This document shows, in pieces, positions 17,663-27,270 of a stretch of DNA of 43,308 nucleotides. Location of the stretch: assembly GCA_025354795.1 (NCBI GenBank), contig JANXMF010000076.1, positions 1 through 43,308 on the forward strand, read 5' to 3'. Source of the stretch: Pseudobdellovibrionaceae bacterium. GTDB taxonomy: Bacteria; Bdellovibrionota; Bdellovibrionia; Bdellovibrionales; UBA1609. The notes below the pieces were generated by a model. It did not search any database. It was not told the DNA's origin and saw only the letters and a program-made list of their open reading frames with translations. Position numbers and translations under genes: made by a program. Each line of letters begins with the position of its first letter. The stretch's first letter is position 1.

Positions 17663-18727
17663 CTATTCCCGTAGGCTAGTACGCTTGTACATACGTTGGG
17701 GGTTCACAAAAAAGGTGGCAACCCCACCTCTCAACTCCGCATAGCTCTTGCCGCGCGCACAAATCGTCATGAGGGCATGGCCAAATTCAAGCCAGCCGCT
17801 GGTCATGCGCAAATGGAAACGAAAGCGCTTGAGGCCGTCCTCAGGAGTGAAATAACGCTCAAGCGTGGTCAATAATAAGAGGCAGGCGCGGCCATATTCA
17901 GCGCCCTCCTCGGTTTCCGTACTGGGCACCGTTTCGCCCTCGTGGCCGTCTGGATTCGCCATTCCCAAAGCCTCACCCACTTGCCACATGAGCCATGGGC
18001 GGGCGGCTAGTGCACGGCCAATCATGACGGAATCACAGCCCGTCTGCGTGAGCATCGCGAGGACATCCTCGAAACATTGCACATCGCCGTTTCCCAGGAC
18101 GGGAATTTTTAAAGCACTACGGACCCGGGCGATCTGTCCCCAGTCCGCAACCCCCCGGCGCTTTTGCGTACTCAACCGCGGATGCAACGTGATCCATGCG
18201 GCACCCGCCGCCTCAAGACCGCGCACAAAACGCAGCAGAAATTCCTCATCTTGCTGAAGACCGGCACGCAGTTTGACCGAAACCGGAACACCTGCGTGCC
18301 GAACCGTCATGCGCACAACCTCCGCGGCATAATCTGCGTCGCCCATTAAGGCCACACCATAATTGTGGCGAAGTGCTTTGCTCACGGGGCAGCCCATATT
18401 TATGTCGATTCCGGCCGCACCCCACTCGACCAATTTGCGCACTGACTCTTTAATGGGTTGCTCTTCGTTACCCAGAATTTGCGGGACCAGCGGGTCCTCA
18501 CCTGCGCGCAAAGTTTCAGGCGTTTGGCCAAGCTCTTCTTTAGGCAGCCGCCATGTCGAAAGCATTTCGGTGGGCCAAGGTGTTTGCACGCCCGGTGGAC
18601 AATAACTCTTCACCAAAACCCGCAAGGCGACGTGGGAAAGTCCCACCATCGGCGCTAGGCACACCGGAAAGTTGACCTTCCCGTTTAAAAGCGGTCGTTG
18701 CAGATAATTGTTGCCACTCAATGTCAT
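17663..18727 (-). CDS. tRNA-dihydrouridine synthase
   Basis: 'VCLAPMVGLSHVALRVLV', 'GIDINMGCPVSKALRHNYGVALMGD', 'VSVKLRAG', 'PVLGNGDVQCFEDVLAMLTQTGCDSVMIGRALAARPWLM': Dus family. Confidence 0.93.
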   Translation of the reverse strand: MTLSGNNYLQRPLLNGKVNFPVCLAPMVGLSHVALRVLVKSYCPPGVQTPWPTEMLSTWRLPKEELGQTPETLRAGEDPLVPQILGNEEQPIKESVRKLVEWGAAGIDINMGCPVSKALRHNYGVALMGDADYAAEVVRMTVRHAGVPVSVKLRAGLQQDEEFLLRFVRGLEAAGAAWITLHPRLSTQKRRGVADWGQIARVRSALKIPVLGNGDVQCFEDVLAMLTQTGCDSVMIGRALAARPWLMWQVGEALGMANPDGHEGETVPSTETEEGAEYGRACLLLLTTLERYFTPEDGLKRFRFHLRMTSGWLEFGHALMTICARGKSYAELRGGVATFFVNPQRMYKRTSLRE

Positions 18728-18774
18728 CCTTCATCCCAATAGCCTAAAGCACCACAATTAGCTACCTTAGGGCG

Positions 18775-19884
18775 ATGAAAAGACCGCAGATCGGAATTTT
18801 AGGCGGTGGCCAGTTGGCCCGAATGCTAGCCCTTGCGGCCTATCCGTTGGGCGTCGATGTATCTGTTCTTGCCACGAACCGTGGTGAACCCGCCGCCCAG
18901 GTGTGTGGGAGCGTGCTGTGTGGCAGCCCCGACAACGAAAGCGATTTGACCAAGTTCTTTGCCAACCTCGGAGCCGTGACCTTTGAGAGCGAGTTTGTCG
19001 ACACTGCGCGGGTTGCGCGCGTGGTGCCCCCGACTTGCCAGGTCTTTCCTGCTCTTACGGTCATCGGCACGATTCAAGATCGCCTGGAGCAAAAGCGTCT
19101 GCTCGATCGCTTTAAAATTGCGACGAGCCCGTGGCTTGAGATTGATTCGACCAGCGATTTAAAAAGGGCCGCGGAAAAATTTCCTGATGGCCTGGTTTTA
19201 AAACAACGACGCTTTGGTTACGACGGCCACGGCACTTTCATAGTGCGCAATCCGGCGCGCAACTTGGATCCGAGTCTATTGCAAAAATCTAAGAGCGGTT
19301 TTATCGCCGAGAAATGGATTCCTTTCACGCGTGAGCTTGCCACTTCCTTTGTGCGCTCAATCAGCGGAGAATTTTTAACGTTGCCTATGGTAGAAAGTGT
19401 GCAAATGGACGCTCGCTGTTTTTCGGTGCGCGGCCCTATCACCCATGCGGCTCATAAAAAAATGAGCACCAGTTTCAAACGTCTCATGACTGAACTTGAC
19501 TATCATGGTGTGCTCGCGACTGAGTTTTTTGAAGTCAAAAAAGCGTTGTTGGTGAACGAACTCGCGCCGCGCGTGCACAACTCGGCCCACTATTCCATTG
19601 AGGGCCTAGTCTGCTCGCAATTTGAGTACCACCTGCGCGCGGGTCTAGGGATGCCGTTGCCGCTGGTAGCTGCGGCTGGACCCGGTGCGTGGGCGATGAT
19701 CAATTTGCTGGGCTCAAGTACGACGCCGCCGCGTTTGAACTGGTCGACAGCGGGTAAACTTCACTGGTATGGTAAGAGTGAAAATCGGCCGGGGCGCAAA
19801 ATGGGTCATATTACGGTGCTCGATAAAAATTCCTCAGAGGCCTTAAAGCAGGCCCTGCGCTGGCGAAAGGATTTTGTATTATGA
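18775..19884 (+). CDS. purK: 5-(carboxyamino)imidazole ribonucleotide synthase
   Basis: '[27 protein letters not shown]', '[12 protein letters not shown]', '[19 protein letters not shown]'. Confidence 0.96.
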   Translation: MKRPQIGILGGGQLARMLALAAYPLGVDVSVLATNRGEPAAQVCGSVLCGSPDNESDLTKFFANLGAVTFESEFVDTARVARVVPPTCQVFPALTVIGTIQDRLEQKRLLDRFKIATSPWLEIDSTSDLKRAAEKFPDGLVLKQRRFGYDGHGTFIVRNPARNLDPSLLQKSKSGFIAEKWIPFTRELATSFVRSISGEFLTLPMVESVQMDARCFSVRGPITHAAHKKMSTSFKRLMTELDYHGVLATEFFEVKKALLVNELAPRVHNSAHYSIEGLVCSQFEYHLRAGLGMPLPLVAAAGPGAWAMINLLGSSTTPPRLNWSTAGKLHWYGKSENRPGRKMGHITVLDKNSSEALKQALRWRKDFVL

Positions 19885-20375
19885 AACGCCAAGTCGCGAT
19901 AATTATGGGTAGTACCTCCGACGCGCGCGTGATGAAGGATGCGGTCAAAGTTCTTAAAGATTTAAACATCGGATTTGAAAGCAAGATCGTATCGGCCCAT
20001 CGCACGCCAGAATATATGCAAGAGTACGCAAAGCAAGCCGAAGCTCGGGGCTTTAAAGTAATCATTGCCGGTGCCGGCGGGGCCGCGCATTTGCCGGGCA
20101 TGGTAGCGTCGTACACGGTGCTGCCGGTGATCGCGGTGCCAGTGGCGACCACTTCGCTTAAGGGACTCGATAGTTTATTAAGTATCGCGCAAATGCCTAA
20201 GGGCGTGCCGGTCGCGACCATGGCGATCGACAATTCACACAATGCGGGCCTACTCGCGGCGCGGATTCTGGCGCTTGGTTCAGCTAGACTCACCCGGGCG
20301 CTGCACCAGCACCGACGTGGTTTAAGAGTGAAGGTGGCGAAAGCGCAGGGGTCGCTTAAAAAATTGTTGAAATAG
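19881..20375 (+). CDS. purE: 5-(carboxyamino)imidazole ribonucleotide mutase
   Basis: '[44 protein letters not shown]', '[17 protein letters not shown]'; ATGA overlap with purK. Confidence 0.97.
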   Translation: MKRQVAIIMGSTSDARVMKDAVKVLKDLNIGFESKIVSAHRTPEYMQEYAKQAEARGFKVIIAGAGGAAHLPGMVASYTVLPVIAVPVATTSLKGLDSLLSIAQMPKGVPVATMAIDNSHNAGLLAARILALGSARLTRALHQHRRGLRVKVAKAQGSLKKLLK

Positions 20376-20404
20376 GTCACACCCCTCCAAATTCAAAACA
20401 CGCC

Positions 20405-21595
20405 CTAATAGAGCAAATAAGCCTGTCGCTCCTCGCGCCAAGCATTTTCGTCAGCCAACAAAGACTCGTCCCATTCTGCAATCCGCGGTTTGGAATCAGC
20501 GACCCAGTCCCGAAGTTTATCGGTGCCGCTCAAGATATCGATTGGCATAAGTTTGGTTTCATACTCATAGGGAGGCTGACGCCAAATTTCGAGCCCCGGA
20601 TGAATGCGCTGAGTGGCTTTCAAAAACAAGTTCATAAGACGATAGGGACGAAACGTTTGTGCATTGTAAAATGGCCCGTCGATATGGACCTGAATGCCAT
20701 TAACAAGTTCGCCCTTGAATTTATGAAAAGTCGGCTCGTAAAAGGCCGGACGTATCATGCAGCCGCGCAACCACCCCGGTGCCATTTGCTCCATCTCCCT
20801 AATAATTTTCGTCATCGAAAGCCCGGGCGCACCAAAAAGCTCAAGCGGAATCGTGGTACCGCGGCCTTCGGAGAGATTGGTGCCCTCAAGCAAAACCGTG
20901 CCGCAATAAGTTCTAGTGGTGGTCAAGCGTGGAATATTTGGTGACGGATTGACCCAGCTCAAATCGGGCCAAGGCTCCTCTTTCGGGTGGTAACTATTCA
21001 TGGCTATGACGGTGAGATTGATCTTTAGCTTTTTGAAATCACGATACCAAAGCGCCGCCTCGCCCAAGGTGAGACCGTGGCGCATCGGCAGCGGTGCCGC
21101 ACCCACGAAGCTGGCGAATTTCATATCCAGAGTGTGGCCTTCGATTTCGCGGCCGGCAGGATTGGGGCGATCGAGCACCCAGATTTCTTGCCCGCTATGA
21201 TTGACCGATTCCATCATATAAAAGAGCGTAGTGAGAAAAGTGTAGATCCGGCAACCGACGTCCTGTAGATCGATAAGCAAAACGTCCCAGCCTTTAAGCA
21301 TGTCCACCGTGGGCCTGCGCACTTTGCCGTATAGGCTCATAATCGGAATATGCAGTTGCGGGTCGAGGTAATCCTCGCTCTCGATCATATTGTCTTGTTT
21401 TTCGCCGCGCATCCCGTGCTGAGGCCCAAAGCCCGAGACGACTTTGAGCCCTTTGATCAGGCTCAGCTGATCCAGCGAATGCTGCAGCGATTGCGTGACC
21501 GATGCAGGGTGACCTAAAAAGGCCAGGCGCTTTTCAACTAATTTGGCTTGGAGTTCCGGCTCGTTTAATAGACGCTCAATCCCCAGTTGAAACAC
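20405..21595 (-). CDS. DUF1343 / NamZ-type exo-beta-N-acetylmuramidase-like protein
   Basis: 'GFGPQHGMRGEKQDNM', 'YGKVRRPTVDMLKGWDVLLIDLQDVGCRIYTFLTTLFYMME', 'VLDRPNPAGREIEGHTLD', 'LLEGTNLSEGRGTTIPLELFGAP': diagnostic DUF1343 motifs. Confidence 0.9.
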   Translation of the reverse strand: MFQLGIERLLNEPELQAKLVEKRLAFLGHPASVTQSLQHSLDQLSLIKGLKVVSGFGPQHGMRGEKQDNMIESEDYLDPQLHIPIMSLYGKVRRPTVDMLKGWDVLLIDLQDVGCRIYTFLTTLFYMMESVNHSGQEIWVLDRPNPAGREIEGHTLDMKFASFVGAAPLPMRHGLTLGEAALWYRDFKKLKINLTVIAMNSYHPKEEPWPDLSWVNPSPNIPRLTTTRTYCGTVLLEGTNLSEGRGTTIPLELFGAPGLSMTKIIREMEQMAPGWLRGCMIRPAFYEPTFHKFKGELVNGIQVHIDGPFYNAQTFRPYRLMNLFLKATQRIHPGLEIWRQPPYEYETKLMPIDILSGTDKLRDWVADSKPRIAEWDESLLADENAWREERQAYLLY

Positions 21596-21611
21596 GCTCT
21601 AGCCTTTCTGT

Positions 21612-22331
21612 TTACATTAAAACCGAAAGCAAAACCACGAACACCGCGGTCAGCGCAAAACCACAGGTCAAGACGCCCTTGATCGTGGTCAACGGTCCGG
21701 TCTTTCCGACGATGCCGTTGGCTTGGAGACCCAAAATCAGCAACAGTGCAACAATCCAATAAACACAAACTTGCGAAGAGTCCGTCACGCTAAAGCCCAA
21801 ATGATTGGCCGCGAGCATAAAAAACAACATGGGAATCGAAAATAACGTATTGGTGCGCGAAGCGAGTCCCGCTTTAGCCGCAGCCATTGCCGCTGCAGGA
21901 TTCGCGGCCGCACCACCTGCCACCGCGATCGCATTCTTGATCACGATCTGTTGTTTGGGCCAAATAACGATCATAACGTTCAAAAACATCAGCGTACCAA
22001 AAGTGGCACCCGTCAAAATATTAATCCAAAACGGCGTGTTGAAAACGGCCATGCCCGCTCCAGACACATCAAGATGAGCGCGAATCATAAGCATCACAAA
22101 GCCGGTCGCGAACGTCCACATCGAGCCATAGCGAAACCACCAAAGAGCCCGTGGCAGGAGTTTTTGAATGGCGTGGGATTTATTGCCGGCGTCAGTGGTC
22201 TCTGCCATAAATGCGCCATGCACATAGTTGAAATAATAGAGTAGGCCGATCCACATGACGCCAAAAAACAAATGCAGCCAACGCATCAGAAAATGAAAAC
22301 CTAAAATATTACTGGTCAATGTTTGCAACAT
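21612..22331 (-). CDS. PuuD-like (urate hydroxylase membrane domain-like) integral membrane protein
   Basis: 'LMRWLHLFFGVMWIGLLYYFNYVHGAFM', 'LWWFRYGSMWTFATGFVML', 'LMFLNVMIVIWPKQQ', 'RTNTLFSIPMLFFMLAANH': the PuuD/DUF989 pattern without a C-terminal cytochrome c domain. Confidence 0.65.
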   Translation of the reverse strand: MLQTLTSNILGFHFLMRWLHLFFGVMWIGLLYYFNYVHGAFMAETTDAGNKSHAIQKLLPRALWWFRYGSMWTFATGFVMLMIRAHLDVSGAGMAVFNTPFWINILTGATFGTLMFLNVMIVIWPKQQIVIKNAIAVAGGAAANPAAAMAAAKAGLASRTNTLFSIPMLFFMLAANHLGFSVTDSSQVCVYWIVALLLILGLQANGIVGKTGPLTTIKGVLTCGFALTAVFVVLLSVLM

Positions 22332-22405
22332 TTGAAAGCCCCTTTGCTAAAAGTTTTGCACTCGCGCAATCATTTGTATGATCGATGCGCGACCCTGTCC
22401 AGCGT

Positions 22406-23209
22406 TTAAAGAAATTCAATTTGCTGTCCGGTCGCCAAAGCCAGCAGCACCAGCCCGCCCAAAATCACCCGGTAATAGCCAAAATACTTCAGGCCGAAAC
22501 GCTCGATGGCCCGCACAAAATAATAAATGGTGAGTAGCCCCACCGCAAACGAAACCAAGTTTCCCCACAGCAAAATATTCCACTGTTCCGCACGGATTTC
22601 AGGATAAACCTTAAGGACTTTTAAAAAAGTCGCGCCGCTGAGAGTGGGCACCGCGAGAAAAAACGAGAACTCGGTGGCCGATACCAAACTCAAGCCTTCA
22701 GACAGCCCGCCCCAGATTGTCGCTGCAGAGCGTGACATGCCCGGAAAAAAAGCCAAACACTGAAACAAGCCGATCTTGAAGGCAGACGGAGCCTTCAATT
22801 TCTCAACGCTGACCACCCGCACCTTATGGTGGCGAAGCCAATGATCGGTCAAAATCAAAACAATGCCGCCCATGAACAGCATCGCACCCACAACCCACAC
22901 ATTGCCCAAAATTAAATCGATGCGTTTCTTCACCACCAGACCAATGATCGCGGCCGGCAAAAAAGCCATAAAGACCTGAGGATAGATCTTGAAATTGAGC
23001 AAGAATCGCCGCCAGAACAACATTAAGACAGCCAAAATTGCACCAAACTGCACCATCACAGTGTAGTCTTTGACGAAGGCGTCCTGGTTGATGCCCATCA
23101 CCCAGGACGTGAGAATAATATGGCCCGTGGAAGACACCGGTAAATACTCCGTCAATCCCTCGACCACAGCCAATAACATCGCTTGCGCAAAACTCATGCT
23201 CTTAAGCAT
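22406..23209 (-). CDS. uppP: Undecaprenyl-diphosphatase
   Basis: 'AMLLAVVEGLTEYLPVSSTGHIIL', 'FFPGMSRSAATIWGGLSEGLS': BacA/UppP motifs. Confidence 0.95.
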   Translation of the reverse strand: MLKSMSFAQAMLLAVVEGLTEYLPVSSTGHIILTSWVMGINQDAFVKDYTVMVQFGAILAVLMLFWRRFLLNFKIYPQVFMAFLPAAIIGLVVKKRIDLILGNVWVVGAMLFMGGIVLILTDHWLRHHKVRVVSVEKLKAPSAFKIGLFQCLAFFPGMSRSAATIWGGLSEGLSLVSATEFSFFLAVPTLSGATFLKVLKVYPEIRAEQWNILLWGNLVSFAVGLLTIYYFVRAIERFGLKYFGYYRVILGGLVLLALATGQQIEFL

Positions 23210-23229
23210 TCAGGAGTTGAAACTTAAAA

Positions 23230-24195
23230 TCAATCTTTCTTCTCAAATGTTGTCGCAAACAATGCGGAAGCAAAAATGATCGCGGCCCCGAGAGCCTCGG
23301 TAAGTCTGAGCGACTCGCCCAACAGCATCATGGCGAAAAACAATGCAAAGGGCGACTCGAGCAAAAACATTAAGCTCGAAACAGTGGCTGAAAGACGGGC
23401 CTGCGCGCGCACCTGAAGATAAAATGCAATTACAGTGGAGCCGAGCGCCAACGAAAGGGTTCCCAGTAAGGCATGGGTGGGCCACTCCGCAATATGCCCG
23501 ATTTTTGTGCGCAGTTCGTGACCATACAAAAACGGTACGGTTAACAAAAGTGACCACACACATTGGTAAATGTTGAACACAAAGGGCCGATCGACGCAGG
23601 GGCTCACCACTCCCATCCAATAAATTTGCCCGGCCGCAGTGAGCGCACAGGCAAAGGTCAATACATCGCCAAAATTAAGCGGCGAAAACCCCAAGCCTAC
23701 GATCAACAGCATGCCAAGAAACGAGCTCAGTACACAGAGCACCAGCCGCGCCGGCAACCGCCGCCCGCGCAAGAGCAATTCGAGAATGGGCACAAACACC
23801 ACATACAGTGTCGTGATAAATCCGCTTTTGGTCGCGCTGGTGTAAAGCAGACCCCAGGTCTGAAAAGTCAACGTTGCCACTAAAAATAGTGCCGGCACGA
23901 ACGAGCGGCGGGCGTATTCGTTAAATTTGGCGCGAGCGGGCTTGGCGAGTAGGAACGGCAGGCCCACCAGGCTTGCGAGCACAAAGCGCAAAAACGAAAC
24001 CTCGAAGGCATCGACAGCTTCCAGCGCCCATTTGGTCGCAATAAATCCAAAACCCCACAAACCCGCGGCCACCAACAGTTCTGCGACCGGGCCCCAAGCT
24101 CGAAATTTGGCCAAGAAAACCTCCGACGCGGAGTCTAGAAAGTCGCCCGGCAAATGTCCATCAGCGTTTTGCTCTTGCGCGCCAAGCTTTACCAC
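23230..24195 (-). CDS. EamA/DMT-superfamily transporter
   Basis: Ten TM segments; 'LLVAAGLWGFGFIATKWALEAVDAFEVSFLRFVLASLVGLPFLL', 'FLLESPFALFFAMMLLGESL'. Confidence 0.9.
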   Translation of the reverse strand: MVKLGAQEQNADGHLPGDFLDSASEVFLAKFRAWGPVAELLVAAGLWGFGFIATKWALEAVDAFEVSFLRFVLASLVGLPFLLAKPARAKFNEYARRSFVPALFLVATLTFQTWGLLYTSATKSGFITTLYVVFVPILELLLRGRRLPARLVLCVLSSFLGMLLIVGLGFSPLNFGDVLTFACALTAAGQIYWMGVVSPCVDRPFVFNIYQCVWSLLLTVPFLYGHELRTKIGHIAEWPTHALLGTLSLALGSTVIAFYLQVRAQARLSATVSSLMFLLESPFALFFAMMLLGESLRLTEALGAAIIFASALFATTFEKKD

Positions 24196-24212
24196 TTAAT
24201 CCAAAAGCAATT

Positions 24213-24481
24213 GAAAAACCTTTCCTTCCATCCTTAAGCCGGAAGTCGCTAAGATCTTCGAACACGGCAACACGTTTTACTCTGGCGTGGCCGATGAAGT
24301 GGAGGAGATGCAACCCGGGTCTGTGCTGTCGGTACCGACTTCCCCCTTGCGCTTACTGCCGATGCTCGCACAGGATCCAGGCCCGTTCCCCTACCACAAC
24401 AGCGTCACTAATCCGGCGCTGCACAATGTGATCGCAGCCTATTTCAGCGCGAGCTATTTACCGCTCAAGATCTCCGCGTAG
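24213..24481 (+). pseudogene. Possible gene remnant (start-less reading frame)
   Basis: Open frame KTFPSILKPEVAKIFEHGNTFYSGVADEVEEMQPGSVLSVPTSPLRLLPMLAQDPGPFPYHNSVTNPALHNVIAAYFSASYLPLKISA* has protein-like composition but no good start or SD. Confidence 0.3.
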
Positions 24482-24597
24482 CTGATTCGATATAATAGCA
24501 CTCCGCTCTCAACCGCAAAGCACAATAATTCTCTCCGCTTGTGCTTGGTCGGCAATTTGATACAACCAGCCCTTGTTCAAATTCTGAGGAGGCCCCA

Positions 24598-27270
24598 TTG
24601 AGAATACTCTTACTTGCCGCTTTGTTCACTCTAACTCTGGCGGGATGCAAATCCACGTCGCCAACTGCCACCCCCGAGGTGACGTCCCCAGCCGAAGGAT
24701 CGTCGAACCTCTCGGCGACTGAAGCCCAAAGCCGGGCGGCCCGTGTGAGCGCGGTTCAATACCAATTGCAGGTGACTTTGCCGGAAACCGATAAAAGCTA
24801 TTCCGGAAAGAGCGAAATTCACTTTGATCTAAGCGACAACAGCCGATCGCTGCGTCTTGATTTCTTCGAAGGCCAAGTGGCGCATATGACCTTGAATGAT
24901 CAGACCATTGCTCCGGACGCTAAAAAAACTTATTGGATCGAATTGCCCGCGCATCTGTTGCGTAAAGGCGGCAACACCGTAAAAATTGATTTTACCCATG
25001 ACTATTCGCACCAAGGTCAAGGTTTGCATCAGTTTGTAGATCCCGAGACTAAACAAGTCTTTCTCTACACCCAGTTTGAAACCTTTGACGCCAATCGTTT
25101 TATGCCGTGTTTTGATCAGCCCGACTTACGCGCGACTCTGGCGCTCACCGTCGACGCCCCTGCCGCTTGGCAAGTAATCAGCACTTCGCAAGAGACGAGT
25201 GCCGCCGTGCAGTCGAATCACCGCAAGCTTTGGACGTTTCCCGCCACACCCCCAATCGCCACCTACCTGTTTTCCTTGCATGCCGGCCCTTACCAAGTGT
25301 GGACCGATCGCTTTGAAAATATGCCGCTTCGACTTTTTGCGCGACCCGCAATGGCAAAGTACGTGCATCCGAAAGATTGGTTCACGATCACCAAACAAGG
25401 TTTGAAGTTTTACAATTCCTTCTTCGCGTACCGCTACCCGTTTAAAAAATATGACCAAATCGTGGTGCCGGAGTTCAATGCAGGCGCGATGGAAAATGTT
25501 GCCGCCGTGACTTTCACTGAACAAACGTTGCAACGTTCCATGCCAACCCGCGCACAGCGCCGCCACCTTGCAGGAATTATTCTGCACGAAATGGCGCATA
25601 TGTGGTTTGGCGATATCGTCACCATGCGCTGGTGGAATAACCTCTGGCTGAACGAGAGCTTTGCGACATTTATGGCTTCGCTGTCCATGGCGCAAGCGAC
25701 TGAGTTTAAAGAGGCGTGGCAAGACTTTCACGACGAAAAGAACTGGGCGTACTGGGAAGACGGACTCGTCACCACCCATCCGATTGAAGCCCCGGTTGGG
25801 AGCGTAAAGGAAGCGTTCGCCACTTTCGATGGTATTACCTATGGCAAAGGCGCCAGCGTGTTGCGCCAGCTCTACACTTACATGTCGCCGGAGAAATTTA
25901 AAAAAGGCTTACAGAATTATATTCAAGCTTACGCCTTTAAAAATGCCGATCTCAAACAGTTTGTCGACATGTTGCAGGCTCAGAGCGAAAAGGACTTAAA
26001 TCTGTGGGCCGATCGCTGGCTCAAGCAAAGTGGTCCGGACCAGTTAAGCGCTAAATGGACTTGCAATGGCGATTCGCTAGAAAACATCACTTTGACCACA
26101 ACGCCTAAAAATCCCAGCGCCGGACCCACCGAGTTCCGTCCGCAAGTGATTCATGTGGCCTTGTTCAAACCTCAAGACAAAAAATTTAGCCAACCCATCG
26201 TCATGGATGTGGAAATGAAAAAATCCGGGCAGCTCATTGTCGGCCATTGGCCATGCCCGGCTTTTGTTTATCCCAACTATCAAGACGATGGTTACGCGCA
26301 GGTTTCGCTCGACAGCGTGAGTTTGAAATATGCAAAAGAAAACTTGAGCCGTGTTCACGATCCACTTCTGCGGACTATGATATGGAATGACATGTGGCAA
26401 ATGGTGCGGGACACGCAAATGCCGCTCAGTGACTACATTCAAATTGTAGAGCAACATTTTCCGGTCGAGAACGACGAGATGCTGCTTAATGACATCGTCG
26501 GCACCATTTCGGGCCGTCGTGGCGAGCACGGCACTACTCTTCAGTATTGGCCTATGCAAACTCCTACTGGCATAGCCAGCCGCATGAAATTTATCGGCGA
26601 AATGGAAGCCCAATATTTGAAACACATTCAAATGGCCGCGGCCGGTTCGGATTTGCAGAAATTCTGGTTTGACAGCTATGCGAGCGTCGCCCAAACCGAA
26701 AAGGCGTTGGCGCAATTGGTGAGCTGGTCAAAGCAACCCAAAATCAACGCCAAATTTGCGTTGGATCTCGATCGCCGTTGGGCCTTGGCCCGTCAGTTGG
26801 CGCGTTTTCAGCACCCCGCAGCCGCCGGATTGATCACCCAACTTAAGCGCGAAGATCCTTCGGAACGCGGTAAGAAATCGGCACTCTCGACCGAAGCCGT
26901 GCAGCCCAATATAGAAGTTAAACGCAAATGGGTGCAAATGGTGGAAACCGCCAAGCCGGCGGTCTCTTTCGCTGAAGCCCGCACGGTCATTGGCAATTTG
27001 TTTCCGCTGGGTCAAGAGGATTTGGCCAAACCTTTTGCCAACGACTTTTATACCTACATCAGCAAATACGGAAATTCAGAAGACGAAATATTTGTGAACA
27101 CCATCGCCCGCAATATGTCGCCGCTGTTTTGCGAAGAGCCAGGCTCTGGACGCATGAAGGAATTTTTAAAGACCGGTACTAAATTTTCGCCTAGCGTACA
27201 TAAACAGCTGAGGGTGCAACTACAGGAAGACGAACGCTGTCAGAGCATTCGCGCTTCGAGTAAACTTTAA
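24598..27270 (+). CDS. M1-family aminopeptidase, lipoprotein
   Basis: TTG start with GAGGAGG upstream; lipobox 'LFTLTLAGCKS'; 'VVPEFNAGAMENVAAVTF', 'IILHEMAHMWFGDIVTMRWWNNLWLNESFATFMA' (GAMEN and HExxHx18E). Confidence 0.96.
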   Translation: MRILLLAALFTLTLAGCKSTSPTATPEVTSPAEGSSNLSATEAQSRAARVSAVQYQLQVTLPETDKSYSGKSEIHFDLSDNSRSLRLDFFEGQVAHMTLNDQTIAPDAKKTYWIELPAHLLRKGGNTVKIDFTHDYSHQGQGLHQFVDPETKQVFLYTQFETFDANRFMPCFDQPDLRATLALTVDAPAAWQVISTSQETSAAVQSNHRKLWTFPATPPIATYLFSLHAGPYQVWTDRFENMPLRLFARPAMAKYVHPKDWFTITKQGLKFYNSFFAYRYPFKKYDQIVVPEFNAGAMENVAAVTFTEQTLQRSMPTRAQRRHLAGIILHEMAHMWFGDIVTMRWWNNLWLNESFATFMASLSMAQATEFKEAWQDFHDEKNWAYWEDGLVTTHPIEAPVGSVKEAFATFDGITYGKGASVLRQLYTYMSPEKFKKGLQNYIQAYAFKNADLKQFVDMLQAQSEKDLNLWADRWLKQSGPDQLSAKWTCNGDSLENITLTTTPKNPSAGPTEFRPQVIHVALFKPQDKKFSQPIVMDVEMKKSGQLIVGHWPCPAFVYPNYQDDGYAQVSLDSVSLKYAKENLSRVHDPLLRTMIWNDMWQMVRDTQMPLSDYIQIVEQHFPVENDEMLLNDIVGTISGRRGEHGTTLQYWPMQTPTGIASRMKFIGEMEAQYLKHIQMAAAGSDLQKFWFDSYASVAQTEKALAQLVSWSKQPKINAKFALDLDRRWALARQLARFQHPAAAGLITQLKREDPSERGKKSALSTEAVQPNIEVKRKWVQMVETAKPAVSFAEARTVIGNLFPLGQEDLAKPFANDFYTYISKYGNSEDEIFVNTIARNMSPLFCEEPGSGRMKEFLKTGTKFSPSVHKQLRVQLQEDERCQSIRASSKL

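Noticed and set aside
25126-25779. 217-aa minus ORF inside the M1 peptidase
   Set aside because: Overlaps the catalytic region of a confident gene; shadow ORF.
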